The position numbers and the translations under genes are program-made. Positions 16,633 through 24,286 of a DNA stretch of 41,189 nt are shown here, piece after piece (positions within the stretch are counted from its first letter, which is position 1; each line of letters starts with the position of its first letter). The stretch covers positions 1 to 41,189 of IMG/VR virus record IMGVR_UViG_3300042507_002200, one strand, 5' to 3'. The notes below the pieces were generated by a model. The model was not told where the DNA came from and made no database searches. It saw only the letters and a list, made by a program, of their open reading frames with translations. Origin of the DNA: a virus.

Positions 16633-17099
16633 AAAAAACGTAGGCCCGCTCTCCCAGCAGACCTGAAGGCTTCGACCTTCTCAAAGTGGATGGCTTCATC
16701 GAACACCTCGGGGTCTTCATCTTTGCGCACGCAGGAGAGCGCGGCAAGGGCGTAGTACGCCTCTTCGTGGATAATCTTGCGGGGACGGGTCACCAACTCG
16801 TTGAGCGCGAACCGCGCCTTGCTCAGTGCCTTGGTGCGGGCCTTGGGGTCTTTGGCTTCGGCGGCTTCGTCAATGAACCCACCGATGAAATCACCAAGTG
16901 CCTCGGCGTCCTTGTGCATGATGCCAGCGTCGATCTGGAGCATGATGTCCTGGACCTGTGCCAAGCGGTTCGGGGGCAACTTGCCCACGTGCTCGAAGGC
17001 GTAGTACTCGACGCCGTTCTGGTCACGGAAGGCGAACGGCGGATGTCCGTTCGGTCGGGTCGGCAGTAGCCCGAAGATGCGGAGCAAAAAGGTCTTCAT
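16503..17099 (-). CDS. Tail assembly chaperone (G-like)
   Basis: 198 residues from the ATG at 17099, coupled by ATGA to the preceding gene. Mostly helical with acidic patches (DEAAEAKDPKARTKALSKAR) and no catalytic motif. At codons 154-156 the minus strand reads CGT TTT TTT, a T TTT TTT heptamer in the X XXY YYZ phase. Ribosomes that do not slip finish 42 residues later with the hydrophobic tail ILVTLLGASLSTKAGFMQ. The product with and without the extension would coat the tape measure during tail assembly, as gpG/gpGT do in lambda. Confidence 0.75.
   Translation of the reverse strand: MKTFLLRIFGLLPTRPNGHPPFAFRDQNGVEYYAFEHVGKLPPNRLAQVQDIMLQIDAGIMHKDAEALGDFIGGFIDEAAEAKDPKARTKALSKARFALNELVTRPRKIIHEEAYYALAALSCVRKDEDPEVFDEAIHFEKVEAFRSAGRAGLRFFTDTPILVTLLGASLSTKAGFMQSLSAWVQMEARRNAVLKVAS
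16632..16638 (-). promoter_or_regulatory. Programmed -1 ribosomal frameshift site (T TTT TTT)
   Basis: Seven T residues on the minus strand, positioned CG T TTT TTT ACC relative to the zero frame of the chaperone gene. Both tRNA-Phe anticodons can re-pair perfectly after slipping back one base. The -1 frame then stays open for 104 codons and stops 14 bases upstream of the next gene. Confidence 0.75.
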
Positions 17100-17365
17100 C
17101 GGTGTATGGCTTCCTGAAGTCCGCACGCCGCCAAAAGGTACACCGGCAGCAGCCATAGGTTGATGTCAGGGAAGGTAAGCAGCGCGGCAGGAATGCCCCA
17201 TGCGGATACCATGCAGCGCGGGCAGGTGGCAAGGGGCTTCTGAAGGAATGTCGGTAGGGTTGATACCAATTTAGCCCACCACTCCAGCACCATCCCTTCC
17301 CCCATCGCTACCCATGCGCCAAGGGGTACAAGGGCCATGACTGCTATCACTTCAATATGATCCAT
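17096..17365 (-). CDS. Membrane protein with CPRC motif (DUF1360-like)
   Basis: 89 residues from the ATG at 17365. There are two to three hydrophobic segments (IEVIAVMALVPLGAWVAMG; SAWGIPAALLTF; LWLLPVYLLAACG) and between them LATCPRCMVSAWG. A Cys-Pro-x-Cys followed by Trp-Gly next to a membrane span is the signature of the DUF1360-like phage/sporulation membrane family, function unknown. Overlaps the upstream membrane peptide by 19 bases and the chaperone start by four. Confidence 0.55.
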   Translation of the reverse strand: MDHIEVIAVMALVPLGAWVAMGEGMVLEWWAKLVSTLPTFLQKPLATCPRCMVSAWGIPAALLTFPDINLWLLPVYLLAACGLQEAIHR

Positions 17366-17493
17366 TGGATTGTCAGGATTGAAACCATTAGAAGAACGAG
17401 CCTCGGCATCACCTGTATCGCAACCCCCTCCAATCCCCAAGGGATATACACCTCAACAGGGTCGGCGCAGAGCCATTGCCACAACCTTGTCAT
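17347..17493 (-). CDS. 48-residue membrane peptide
   Basis: ATG at 17493 overlaps the stop of the gene upstream (ATGA). The sequence begins MTRLWQWLCADPVEVYIPWG and the second half is one hydrophobic helix (LVLLMVSILTIQWIIL). Its ending overlaps the next membrane gene by 19 bases. The two adjacent membrane proteins may act together; function unknown. Confidence 0.55.
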   Translation of the reverse strand: MTRLWQWLCADPVEVYIPWGLEGVAIQVMPRLVLLMVSILTIQWIILK

Positions 17494-17915
17494 CGGAGGC
17501 TCACCCATTGTTGCTCGTATTGGTGAACATCAGCCCCTGCAAAGACCTTCACGAACTTCACCGTGACGCCCATGACAGCATCAGCGGCGGGAATGAAGGT
17601 ATCGGTGGCTTCATCGTACTCGTATGGCGTGAACGGAACCGGCTTGATGCCAAGGTACGCGGTGGGTGCCGTGACGCGCAACTCGTACAGTTGCCCCGGT
17701 GACAGGTCCGTTGGCATCGTGGCTACCACAGCAGGAAGCTCGTCGGTGTCAATGGACAGCAGTTGCACGCGGCCCGTGGCGCGGTTGGTCAGCGTCACGG
17801 CAGGGTCGGTGATGGGTGCTGCCACCTCTCCGATGTGCAGCAGGCCGGGTCCGTAGTCCTTGGCCGTGCAGTAGCTCAGGTCTTCGGCGCGTGGGGTGGT
17901 GGTGCAGGGGTTCAT
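17490..17915 (-). CDS. Beta-rich virion protein after terminase (hypothetical)
   Basis: 141 residues, ATGA-coupled to the small gene upstream. It alternates short strands (VTLTNRATGRVQLLSIDTDE; LYELRVTAPTAYLG) like an immunoglobulin or tail-tube type beta sandwich, with one Cys pair near the N-terminus. It is the first soluble structural-looking gene after terminase and before the tail chaperone, so a tail tube or tail terminator role is plausible. Not recognised with certainty. Confidence 0.55.
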   Translation of the reverse strand: MNPCTTTPRAEDLSYCTAKDYGPGLLHIGEVAAPITDPAVTLTNRATGRVQLLSIDTDELPAVVATMPTDLSPGQLYELRVTAPTAYLGIKPVPFTPYEYDEATDTFIPAADAVMGVTVKFVKVFAGADVHQYEQQWVSLR

Positions 17916-18100
17916 TTCTTTTCAGGGATTGGATATGGCGTCCCTGTGGTAAAGATGTGGTTCATCACCTTAAGATGAGCGAGTAATATGCTTTGATGCT
18001 CCGACAAGTAACGCACAACATCTGGCGAAGGACTCATGTCGCCAAGGTACTCACCATCCTTGTCAATTACGGATAGGAATGGGCCTGTTGGAATCTTCAT
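17912..18100 (-). CDS. 62-residue hypothetical protein
   Basis: ATG at 18100 overlaps the terminase stop (ATGA) and its own stop overlaps the next start. It begins MKIPTGPFLSVIDKDGEYLG and continues with a helix carrying VVRYLSEHQSILLAHLKVM. No known motif. Small size, coupling on both sides and amphipathic helix suggest a minor virion or assembly protein. Confidence 0.55.
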   Translation of the reverse strand: MKIPTGPFLSVIDKDGEYLGDMSPSPDVVRYLSEHQSILLAHLKVMNHIFTTGTPYPIPEKK

Positions 18101-19422
18101 CGCCTACGGTTCTGTGTTATCCAGTTGCGAAGATAGGTATTGACTGCGTACCGATAGCAGTCGAGCGCGTCAGCCTGCTGTGACGCCTTGCTGCGGTCCG
18201 CCTTCTTGATCTTTATGCTCGTCCCAGTCTGCTCGATTTCCACCGTCCGCATGTCGCTTATCAGGCGCGTGCAGGTGGTGTCGATGATGCAGTCGGGGTG
18301 CGTGGTAAGCACGAAGTTACAATCCTCCCGGCTCTGAAGGTGGGTCGGGTTGGCAGGGACCAGGAAGTTGTTCGGCGATACCCTCAACTCCTTTTGCAGC
18401 ATATCGAATAGCCGCATGGGGCCTTGCGTGCCTATGCCCCGGCTCATGCCACCGCGGTCGCCGGTTATCTTGATGTTCTGGGATAGGGGGCAGATAGCCC
18501 GCATCCATTCGGCCATGCTGCGGACGCTGGCATCTTTCAGCGCAGCCTCTGCGAAGGTGTGGAAGTGGTGGCCTTTGGCGTCCTGCCAAATGTGTGATGC
18601 GGTCGCTGTGAACGGTTCCACGTTGAAGTCAACGCTGAAATAGACGGCATCGTTGGGGCGGCGTTCGGCCTTGCCTACATGCTTGCGTTCCTCGAAGGCA
18701 TACGCGAAAGGCTTGTCTGCTTTCTGCTGTGCCGTCCAGTCCCCGTCAAGCAATCGGGCGCGGTCGTATGGGTCGAGGTGTTCCAGGGTCCGGGCATAGC
18801 CTTCGCGGATGGCCTTGTCCGGGTTATCGGCCACGGTGAACAGAACACGCCGCCTGTGTTTGGGTAGGTTGATGAAGTTGTTGTTGGCGTCCATGACGAA
18901 CTGCGTCTTCACCCAACTCTCGGATGGGTTGCCGGTATACAACAGGGCCGGGCTACACTTGTCGGTGTGCTTGTAGCGCAAGCGGGATAGAAGCACCTGG
19001 CACGCCCTTGCTTGCACCTCTGGGGCTTCATCAACGAACGCATCGGTGTATTCCGTGGAGCCGAAGCGGTCATAGTTCGGGTCGCTCGGCATGTAGGACA
19101 TATGCCGGAAGTGCTGCTCTGATCCGTTGGTGAACCGAACGGTGTGCTCCTGCGCGTTGTAGTTCCATGCCTCACCCGGCTTCAGACCCATCTTGTCAAG
19201 GGTGCTGAAGTAGGTGTTCATGGTGCTGTCACGAAGAGCGGTGAAGTTCTCGCGGCCAATGAAGCCACGGGTGCCGGGGAATGCCGTTCGGCGGTATATT
19301 TGCCAGACGCATCCAAGCCATGACTTCCCACCACCGGCCCCGCCACCGGCGAACACTTCAAGGATGGCCGGGTCTTCGAGGGAGTGCCAGGCATCAGTCT
19401 GCCTCTCGCTCAGGTCCACCAT
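18097..19422 (-). CDS. terL: Terminase large subunit
   Basis: 441 residues. ATPase domain: Walker A GGGAGGGKS at residues 26-34 and Walker B AFVDEAPE near residue 130. Nuclease domain (RNase H-like): FSVDFNVEPF near 265-275, TGDRGG near 320, and QADALDCYRY near the C-terminus supply the three acidic clusters. This is the motor that translocates and cuts DNA at the portal. Its start lies 29 bases inside the small-subunit gene. Packaging strategy (cos or pac) cannot be judged from this window. Confidence 0.93.
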   Translation of the reverse strand: MVDLSERQTDAWHSLEDPAILEVFAGGGAGGGKSWLGCVWQIYRRTAFPGTRGFIGRENFTALRDSTMNTYFSTLDKMGLKPGEAWNYNAQEHTVRFTNGSEQHFRHMSYMPSDPNYDRFGSTEYTDAFVDEAPEVQARACQVLLSRLRYKHTDKCSPALLYTGNPSESWVKTQFVMDANNNFINLPKHRRRVLFTVADNPDKAIREGYARTLEHLDPYDRARLLDGDWTAQQKADKPFAYAFEERKHVGKAERRPNDAVYFSVDFNVEPFTATASHIWQDAKGHHFHTFAEAALKDASVRSMAEWMRAICPLSQNIKITGDRGGMSRGIGTQGPMRLFDMLQKELRVSPNNFLVPANPTHLQSREDCNFVLTTHPDCIIDTTCTRLISDMRTVEIEQTGTSIKIKKADRSKASQQADALDCYRYAVNTYLRNWITQNRRR

Positions 19423-19717
19423 GTGCGAGACGGATGATAGGCGTTGGTATTTGGTTCAGCGTGATGTCTGTGCTTTGCTTTGCCTTGCCGTATGCCCGAT
19501 CAAGGAGTATCTCAGCGGCCCGGATATTGCCCTGTGCTGCCATTGCCCGCAGCTTGCGTAGGATGGCATCTGCTGCGCTCACGCCGTCCTTCTCTTCCCC
19601 CAATACATCGGCCAATAGCTTGTCTATCTCAGGCAGCTTCTTGGGCCTTCCGTTGGGGTTGCCGGACTGTCCCTTCTTGAAGGGCTTACTGTTCGGTATG
19701 GGGTTCGGCTGTTTCAC
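19394..19717 (-). CDS. terS: Terminase small subunit (DUF5681-like)
   Basis: 107 residues, starting at a GTG at 19717. The N-terminal segment PFKKGQSGNPNGRPK is the hallmark of the DUF5681-type proteins found directly ahead of terL in many phages. A helical region follows (AILRKLRAMAAQGNIRAAEILLDRAYGK), then a Pro-rich tail. It would recognise the packaging start on phage DNA. The 29-base overlap with terL supports co-translation. Confidence 0.75.
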   Translation of the reverse strand: MKQPNPIPNSKPFKKGQSGNPNGRPKKLPEIDKLLADVLGEEKDGVSAADAILRKLRAMAAQGNIRAAEILLDRAYGKAKQSTDITLNQIPTPIIRLAHGGPEREAD

Positions 19718-19736
19718 GACTGTTTAGACGGCTGTT

Positions 19737-20840
19737 TCAAAGTCGAATATCAAGCCTTGGTCCGATGTATGAATAGGTGGCATTGGGCCTTCCTCCCATT
19801 TTGCCTCTTCTTGTTGACTTTGCGCCGTTCTTGCAATTATACCTACCGGGAGCTTTGACTTGTTTCCAGTTTACACTTTTATCATGGGCAGATATGAACG
19901 ATGGGTGTGCTGGGTAGTTGTTTAGCCTTTGGCCTCTGTTAGCAAACATCCCGCCCAAACTATCGAGAAGCACGAACGCAAGACCCAATCCTTGATAATC
20001 GGGCAGGGTGACAACTCTGCTGACGCCGTGTATCGCCTTGCCCTTATCTCGACCACTCGATACAGGTCTTGGCAAAAGAGCAGCAATGCACACGGGTCGA
20101 TCATGCACGAACGCCGCGTAGCACTGTGCTGCCTTGTGTAGTTCGGCACTCATATAGTGATACGGTGCAAAGGTCTTCCACAGGCTGTAAGGTACACGCG
20201 CCAAGGTGACTTCGATGGCTGGTCTTCGCCTTCGTTCCGGGCGCTCGACCCGCCCGGTAGCCATGTCAAGCACCCAATCGGGTTGCAGCCATTCTATGAT
20301 GTCGTAGTGGCAAGTGACAGCAACGAACCGCTTGTTGTTCTTGCGGATGAACTTTTGAACTGCATGGCTTGCAATCTGTGCCACTTGCCGATCCACCACA
20401 GACGTGAACTCGTCGATTACAATGGGGTCGCGTTCGTCTTCAAGGAAGTGTCGTGCAATGGTAGCGCGGAACTGCTCTCCATTACTGAGAACATGGAACG
20501 GTCGCGCCCATGACGGAATCGTGTTAAGTCCCACGGCTCCAAGTGCTGCACTTATCTCGGTCATTTGTTTGTCAGGGGCCAGCGCGTCTATTAGTGCTTT
20601 GTCATGCGGCCACTTCCATTCGATGGGTTCTCCATATGCATGTTTCATGACGGTTGATTTGCCTGAACCTGAAGGTCCGACAATCATTCCAATGCTCCAT
20701 TCGTCTTCAAGTCCTGGAACTTCAACGTGCCATTCAAGTCGTTGCTTTTTGCCAATGGGACAATCGAACACGCTTTCCAATGAAGAAGTGCGGAAGGTGC
20801 GTGGCACCTCGCTTTCGATTACAATGTCAATGGCTTGCAT
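19737..20840 (-). CDS. ABC-type ATPase fused to a GNAT acetyltransferase (COG2401-like)
   Basis: 367 residues with two domains. ABC ATPase, residues ~20-200: Walker A GPSGSGKS (55-62), signature LSNGE (118-122), Walker B IVIDE (140-144), H-loop histidine in VTCHYD (178). No membrane segments and no transporter partner. GNAT domain, residues ~209-340: RVVTLPDYQGLGLAF carries the acetyl-CoA pyrophosphate loop (QGLGLA, 283-288). This fusion matches the family catalogued as COG2401, whose function is unknown. Phage Mu Mom, a DNA-modifying enzyme, also has a GNAT fold, so base modification is one idea. It overlaps the ParB-like gene by 22 bases and precedes terminase. Confidence 0.8.
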   Translation of the reverse strand: MQAIDIVIESEVPRTFRTSSLESVFDCPIGKKQRLEWHVEVPGLEDEWSIGMIVGPSGSGKSTVMKHAYGEPIEWKWPHDKALIDALAPDKQMTEISAALGAVGLNTIPSWARPFHVLSNGEQFRATIARHFLEDERDPIVIDEFTSVVDRQVAQIASHAVQKFIRKNNKRFVAVTCHYDIIEWLQPDWVLDMATGRVERPERRRRPAIEVTLARVPYSLWKTFAPYHYMSAELHKAAQCYAAFVHDRPVCIAALLPRPVSSGRDKGKAIHGVSRVVTLPDYQGLGLAFVLLDSLGGMFANRGQRLNNYPAHPSFISAHDKSVNWKQVKAPGRYNCKNGAKSTRRGKMGGRPNATYSYIGPRLDIRL

Positions 20841-21334
20841 TCGATGCCGATATTGGTGATTTCCTTAAAGTACTGTTGCTGCTGTGCCTCGCTTGTGCAT
20901 TCAATCACAAGTCGGAAGTCAGGCGTGTAATCGCTTTGTCCTTCATCGTCGGCATCTATTGGACCTTTCGGAATGTCCAATCCCCATGCATCAAGGTCTT
21001 CGGCCTTCCACTCATTCGCCAGAGCATCCCAGTCCCATTCCCCGAAGCCCACGTTGTCCTTAATGATGAACTCCCGGCGCTGCTCTTCGGTCCATTCGTC
21101 AGCAAGGATAACGGGCACCTCCTTCATGCCAAGGTCAGCACAGGCCTTCAGGCGCATGTTCCCCCCGAGCACCATGTACTTGCCGTCTTTGTCGGTCACG
21201 GCCACGATGGGCCGCTTTTGGAGCATGTCGGGGAAGGCTTCGATGCTGTTCTTTAGTTTGATGAACTTCTCATCCCGCAGAACACGCGGGTTTGATGGGT
21301 TGCCCTTCAGCTTGGCTATCTTGATGGACTGCAT
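20819..21334 (-). CDS. ParB/Srx-domain protein
   Basis: 171 residues from the ATG at 21334 (MQSIKIAKLKGNPSNPRVLR), which shares bases with the upstream stop (TGATG). The ParB N-terminal fold is marked by NPxNPR at 12-17 and VLGGNMRLKA (GxxR-type nucleotide-binding box, 56-64). The following IKDNVGFGEWDWDALANEW is characteristic of phage-encoded ParB-like proteins, often fused to DNA methyltransferases. Here there is no methyltransferase domain but an ABC-GNAT gene overlaps it. ParB folds bind or hydrolyse NTPs or bind DNA; no segregation role is implied because no ParA is present. Confidence 0.75.
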   Translation of the reverse strand: MQSIKIAKLKGNPSNPRVLRDEKFIKLKNSIEAFPDMLQKRPIVAVTDKDGKYMVLGGNMRLKACADLGMKEVPVILADEWTEEQRREFIIKDNVGFGEWDWDALANEWKAEDLDAWGLDIPKGPIDADDEGQSDYTPDFRLVIECTSEAQQQQYFKEITNIGIECKPLTL

Positions 21335-21603
21335 CACTTCCGCTGGTCTATGATACGCTTCACGGGTCGAATCCTTCCGCCTTTCTCGGCCACCACATAG
21401 AACGTCTCGCCTTTCAGGTTGGTGCCGTATGCCATCGCCCGAAGCATCCGCCTTGCTCCCCTCCATGCCGTTGTCATGGTGACGTACCGCTGGCGGTTTG
21501 TCTCGCCTTCGGGCGCTCCTGGCCTGTCAATGACGAATGTCCAAGGCTGGGTCTTGTGCCTGCCCTTCTTCAGACGGACGTAGATCGGTGTCAACTTGCT
21601 CAT
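21334..21603 (-). CDS. Small basic beta-rich protein (hypothetical)
   Basis: 89 residues from the ATG at 21603. Two-strand repeats such as YVRLKKGRHKTQPWTFVID and GETFYVVAEKGGRIRP resemble small YegP/DUF1508-like folds, but this is only a visual resemblance. Strongly basic. It overlaps the upstream gene by 77 bases in another frame and runs into the ParB-like gene, so it probably belongs to that operon. Confidence 0.5.
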   Translation of the reverse strand: MSKLTPIYVRLKKGRHKTQPWTFVIDRPGAPEGETNRQRYVTMTTAWRGARRMLRAMAYGTNLKGETFYVVAEKGGRIRPVKRIIDQRK

Positions 21604-21757
21604 GGTTGATGGGTTTTGTTGCGTTCTTCCATTGCTGCCCGGTCAGGGTCAGGTGCTTCTTGCCCTCATAGACCCGGTAGGTCTTTTTGGGGTCCATGGC
21701 GGCTATCTGCTTGCGCAGCCTACGGACGTTCCGCCCAATGGATTTCAGCTTGCTCAC
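21527..21757 (-). CDS. 76-residue basic protein with GTG start
   Basis: Starts at the GTG at 21757 (VSKLKSIGRNVRRLRKQ), placed five bases after a promoter -7 box, so possibly leaderless. The N-terminal half is a basic helix; the last third (EGQAQDPALDIRH) overlaps the next gene and is less convincing as protein. Both genes begin with Ser-Lys-Leu after the start codon. Function unknown. Confidence 0.45.
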   Translation of the reverse strand: MSKLKSIGRNVRRLRKQIAAMDPKKTYRVYEGKKHLTLTGQQWKNATKPINHEQVDTDLRPSEEGQAQDPALDIRH

Positions 21758-21761
21758 TGTG

Positions 21762-21793
21762 CGAAGGTAGTATTTATGGGTGAACCTGTGCAA
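21762..21793 (-). promoter_or_regulatory. Promoter candidate ahead of the ParB / ABC-GNAT / terminase operon
   Basis: Minus strand: GTTG (TTG at 21793-21791), 21 bases, TACCTTCG (21769-21762), a near match to TAnnTTTG, then CACA and the GTG start. The same TACCTTCG box precedes the amidase gene. It overlaps the last codons of the sugar cassette, so it could uncouple the packaging operon from it. Confidence 0.45.
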
Positions 21794-22484
21794 CCCCATC
21801 GGCTGTACCTCTCCAAATGGCAGGCCACAGGCCGGTGTTGCCCGTGGTGCTCACCAACTTATCGGCACCGGCGAAGCTATACAAAGTGGCAAGGAAGTTT
21901 ACCGCAAAGCTGCTGTTCCCTGTTATGACTTTGGATTGGTTGGATGGTATTTGCATAGAACCTGGAGCCGAAATGGTATCTGGGAAGTGTTCCATGAACG
22001 CATTAAAGAACTCCTTTTCGTCGGTCAGTAGCATGTATGGTCCTCCCGCTTGTTCAGCGGCATCGAACATCTTTTCATAAGGCGTGGGACGTATTTCAGT
22101 CGCCTTGTCATTGCCTCGGTATATGACGCATGTTCGATTGCCTCTTACTTTGGTGATGTTGTATGCGCGGTCACCGACCTGTTGAGAAGGCCATGCGTAA
22201 GACCGGGCCAATTCATGGAGGTCTGCAATTGGAAGGTTCTTCGGATGCGCGTATTGCTGTCCGTGGTCGAAGTGTATGTGCGGGCCTTTTTGCTTGGATG
22301 AAGGGCGCAAAAGCAATGTCGACAGGTCTTGTGATGGGCTATCCTTGCAGGTAATGAAAGATCGTGATGCGTCAATACTGTCTGGCCACTCCCCGGTCAT
22401 CTTGTGCCACTTGGATACTTCGTGAAGTATAACCGTAAGGCAAGATGTCAAACCTCCGCCGTGGATTATTTTAAGAGATGCCAT
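21774..22484 (-). CDS. Fucosyltransferase-like protein (GT23/NodZ-like)
   Basis: 236 residues. Residues ~118-140 read CVIYRGNDKATEIRPTPYEK, resembling the R-x-x-D-K-x-x-T-E block of alpha-1,6-fucosyltransferases (FUT8/NodZ) that binds GDP-fucose. Farther on, VITGNSSFAVNFLATLYSFAG and LVSTTGNTGLWP fit the second half of such GT-B enzymes, where a Ser-Ser-Phe segment is typical. It is shorter than FUT8 catalytic domains. G+C content is lower than around it, suggesting later acquisition with the neighbouring sugar genes. The acceptor is unknown. Confidence 0.5.
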   Translation of the reverse strand: MASLKIIHGGGLTSCLTVILHEVSKWHKMTGEWPDSIDASRSFITCKDSPSQDLSTLLLRPSSKQKGPHIHFDHGQQYAHPKNLPIADLHELARSYAWPSQQVGDRAYNITKVRGNRTCVIYRGNDKATEIRPTPYEKMFDAAEQAGGPYMLLTDEKEFFNAFMEHFPDTISAPGSMQIPSNQSKVITGNSSFAVNFLATLYSFAGADKLVSTTGNTGLWPAIWRGTADGVAQVHP

Positions 22485-23058
22485 ACTTGGTATTGTGATC
22501 TTCGTGGGTGTAGCGGTACGTGTACAGGACGCGAGGAATGAACACCTCCGTCTTGATCAGGCGGGCTTGGCGTAGGCGGTCGCTGAAGTCCTTGTCCTCG
22601 CCAAAGTGCATGTCTTTGAACCCGATGGCGCGAACGATGTCAGCACGGATGGGTGTCTTGTGGAACGGCGTCCGAAGATAGGCGACCTTCTGCCGCATGG
22701 CTTGCGCTCCGCTGACCCATCCCGGCGCGTCCTTCGTCCATTTGGCTATCAATGGAATGGGTCCATGGCCCTCGACCAACTCAAAATGCCCAACGCAGTC
22801 CGGGTTGCTTTCAAGGGCTTTCAGGATGGTGGCAATGTAGTCTGGCGGTACAAGGTCGTCGTCATCCAGGTGGACGATGTAATCCCCCGTGCATTTCTCG
22901 ACCATCGCCTGCCGCTTGGCTCCGATGCTTACCGTGCCGCGTGGGCGGTCATCTACCACCAACTGCCAGTGCGTAGAGCTACGACCAAGCAGGTCAAGCA
23001 ATGCGCTGAACATAGCACCCCGCTCCGGAATGGTTGCTATGCACACCGATAGCTTCAT
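22471..23058 (-). CDS. Family-2 glycosyltransferase
   Basis: 195 residues from the ATG at 23058 (MKLSVCIATIPERGAMF), ATGA-coupled to the FkbM gene. A classic GT-A start (SVCIATIPER), then the nucleotide-sugar and metal site IVHLDDDDLVPPDYI (DDDD at 65-68) and a C-terminal GFKDMHFGEDKDFSDRL with the ED base typical of family 2. Short but complete catalytic domain, no membrane anchor, so it acts in the cytosol. Confidence 0.85.
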   Translation of the reverse strand: MKLSVCIATIPERGAMFSALLDLLGRSSTHWQLVVDDRPRGTVSIGAKRQAMVEKCTGDYIVHLDDDDLVPPDYIATILKALESNPDCVGHFELVEGHGPIPLIAKWTKDAPGWVSGAQAMRQKVAYLRTPFHKTPIRADIVRAIGFKDMHFGEDKDFSDRLRQARLIKTEVFIPRVLYTYRYTHEDHNTKYGIS

Positions 23059-23636
23059 CGGCTCAGGATAAGGTTGATGTCTCCGTAGTACAGCACCTGC
23101 CATCCCTTGCAGATGTCCATAATCTCGGACTGCCGTCCACCGTGTTCGATGCACAGCAGTTGCACCCCGTAGGCATCAAGGTTGATTTGCTTCAAGATGT
23201 CAATGTCCATGCCTTCGATGTCCATGGAAATAAACTCAAAGCGCCGAATGCCGTCCATAAGCACATCAAAGGTCACGCCTTGGACCTGAACGGCATCCCA
23301 CCCAAGGTTGTATGACTTCCATGTCTCCCGTTGCTGCGGGTCAAGGCTCGACAACAGCGTGTCGCTGGCTTCGTGCAGAGTTATAGGTCCGCATTCGTTG
23401 GCAAGCGCAAGGTTTAAGCAATGGATGCGGTCGTTGCTTTTGTGCGTTTCCTGAAGGGCTTTGAAAGCCTTAGGCGATGCGTCAACGCACATCCCGCGCC
23501 ATCCAAGTTGGGCCAGTGCATACGTGTTGCTGAAGGTCTTGCCGTCATTGGCCCCAAGGTCAAGGAAAGTGCCGATGCGTCCATCGAAATACCGCAGGAT
23601 GTGCTCCTGCTCTTTGTTCTGGCTGTAGTCGATCAT
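23055..23636 (-). CDS. FkbM-family methyltransferase
   Basis: 193 residues from the ATG at 23636, ATGA-coupled on both sides. SAM-binding loop FLDLGANDGKTFSNT near residues 22-37, acidic strand end MCVDASPKA, and the FkbM landmark FISMDIEGMDIDIL near 135-150. FkbM enzymes methylate hydroxyl groups, often of sugars. Flanked by glycosyltransferases, it probably O-methylates the sugar they transfer. Confidence 0.85.
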   Translation of the reverse strand: MIDYSQNKEQEHILRYFDGRIGTFLDLGANDGKTFSNTYALAQLGWRGMCVDASPKAFKALQETHKSNDRIHCLNLALANECGPITLHEASDTLLSSLDPQQRETWKSYNLGWDAVQVQGVTFDVLMDGIRRFEFISMDIEGMDIDILKQINLDAYGVQLLCIEHGGRQSEIMDICKGWQVLYYGDINLILSR

Positions 23637-24286
23637 GGGAATCCGGCTGCCTTTCTGCGTTGGTAGTTCATCTGATCTTTTTGATACCACGAATTGTTGA
23701 CGCGGTACAACTTGTCCTGCTTTTGGTTGCCTCCCCAATCCGGGCTTTCGTTCTTGATGATCAACCCCGGCACCTTGGCAAGCCTTCCGTCCCGCAAACC
23801 TACATCGGTTGCCTCGTTGTCGCACCATAGGCTCCGGTAGCTCGGGTGGTAAATATACCCAAGCCGTTCGTATTCCGCACGGCTCAGGCATTGGATGGTG
23901 TTGATGCGGTCCTGCCGTCCGTCCCACATCCATATCGCGCCAGGATCATCTTTGAACGCTTCACGGATGATGTTGTCATAGCCAACGACCTGCGGGATCA
24001 TATCGTCGGACGCAAGCAGCACGATGTCCCACGGGCCAGCCTTGTCCATGTCGGCGTTGATGGCTTGGATCTTGTTGGTGTTACGCCCGTAGTTGATTTC
24101 TATGATCACGGGGCAGTCGCGTATCGCCTGAAGGACGTTCGGCTGACGCATGGTTGGGTCGGTGATGTCTGCACTGACAACAATGTGGCACAGGTCCGGC
24201 GATGCCAGCTTTGACACGTATTCGTGCAGCGTGGCGATGAACTGCGCGGGTCGCTGGCGGGTGGGGTACTTGATGAGTAGTCTCAT
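23633..24286 (-). CDS. Glycosyltransferase (GT-A fold)
   Basis: 217 residues. The N-terminus RLLIKYPTRQRPAQFIATL is the first beta-alpha unit of a GT-A enzyme; DIVLLASDDMIPQVVGYDN near residues 86-104 supplies the metal-binding acidic pair, and AIWMWDGRQD and the GLIIKNESPDWGG region resemble acceptor-binding parts of family-2-like transferases. First gene of the sugar cassette, three bases after the nuclease gene. Confidence 0.7.
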   Translation of the reverse strand: MRLLIKYPTRQRPAQFIATLHEYVSKLASPDLCHIVVSADITDPTMRQPNVLQAIRDCPVIIEINYGRNTNKIQAINADMDKAGPWDIVLLASDDMIPQVVGYDNIIREAFKDDPGAIWMWDGRQDRINTIQCLSRAEYERLGYIYHPSYRSLWCDNEATDVGLRDGRLAKVPGLIIKNESPDWGGNQKQDKLYRVNNSWYQKDQMNYQRRKAAGFP

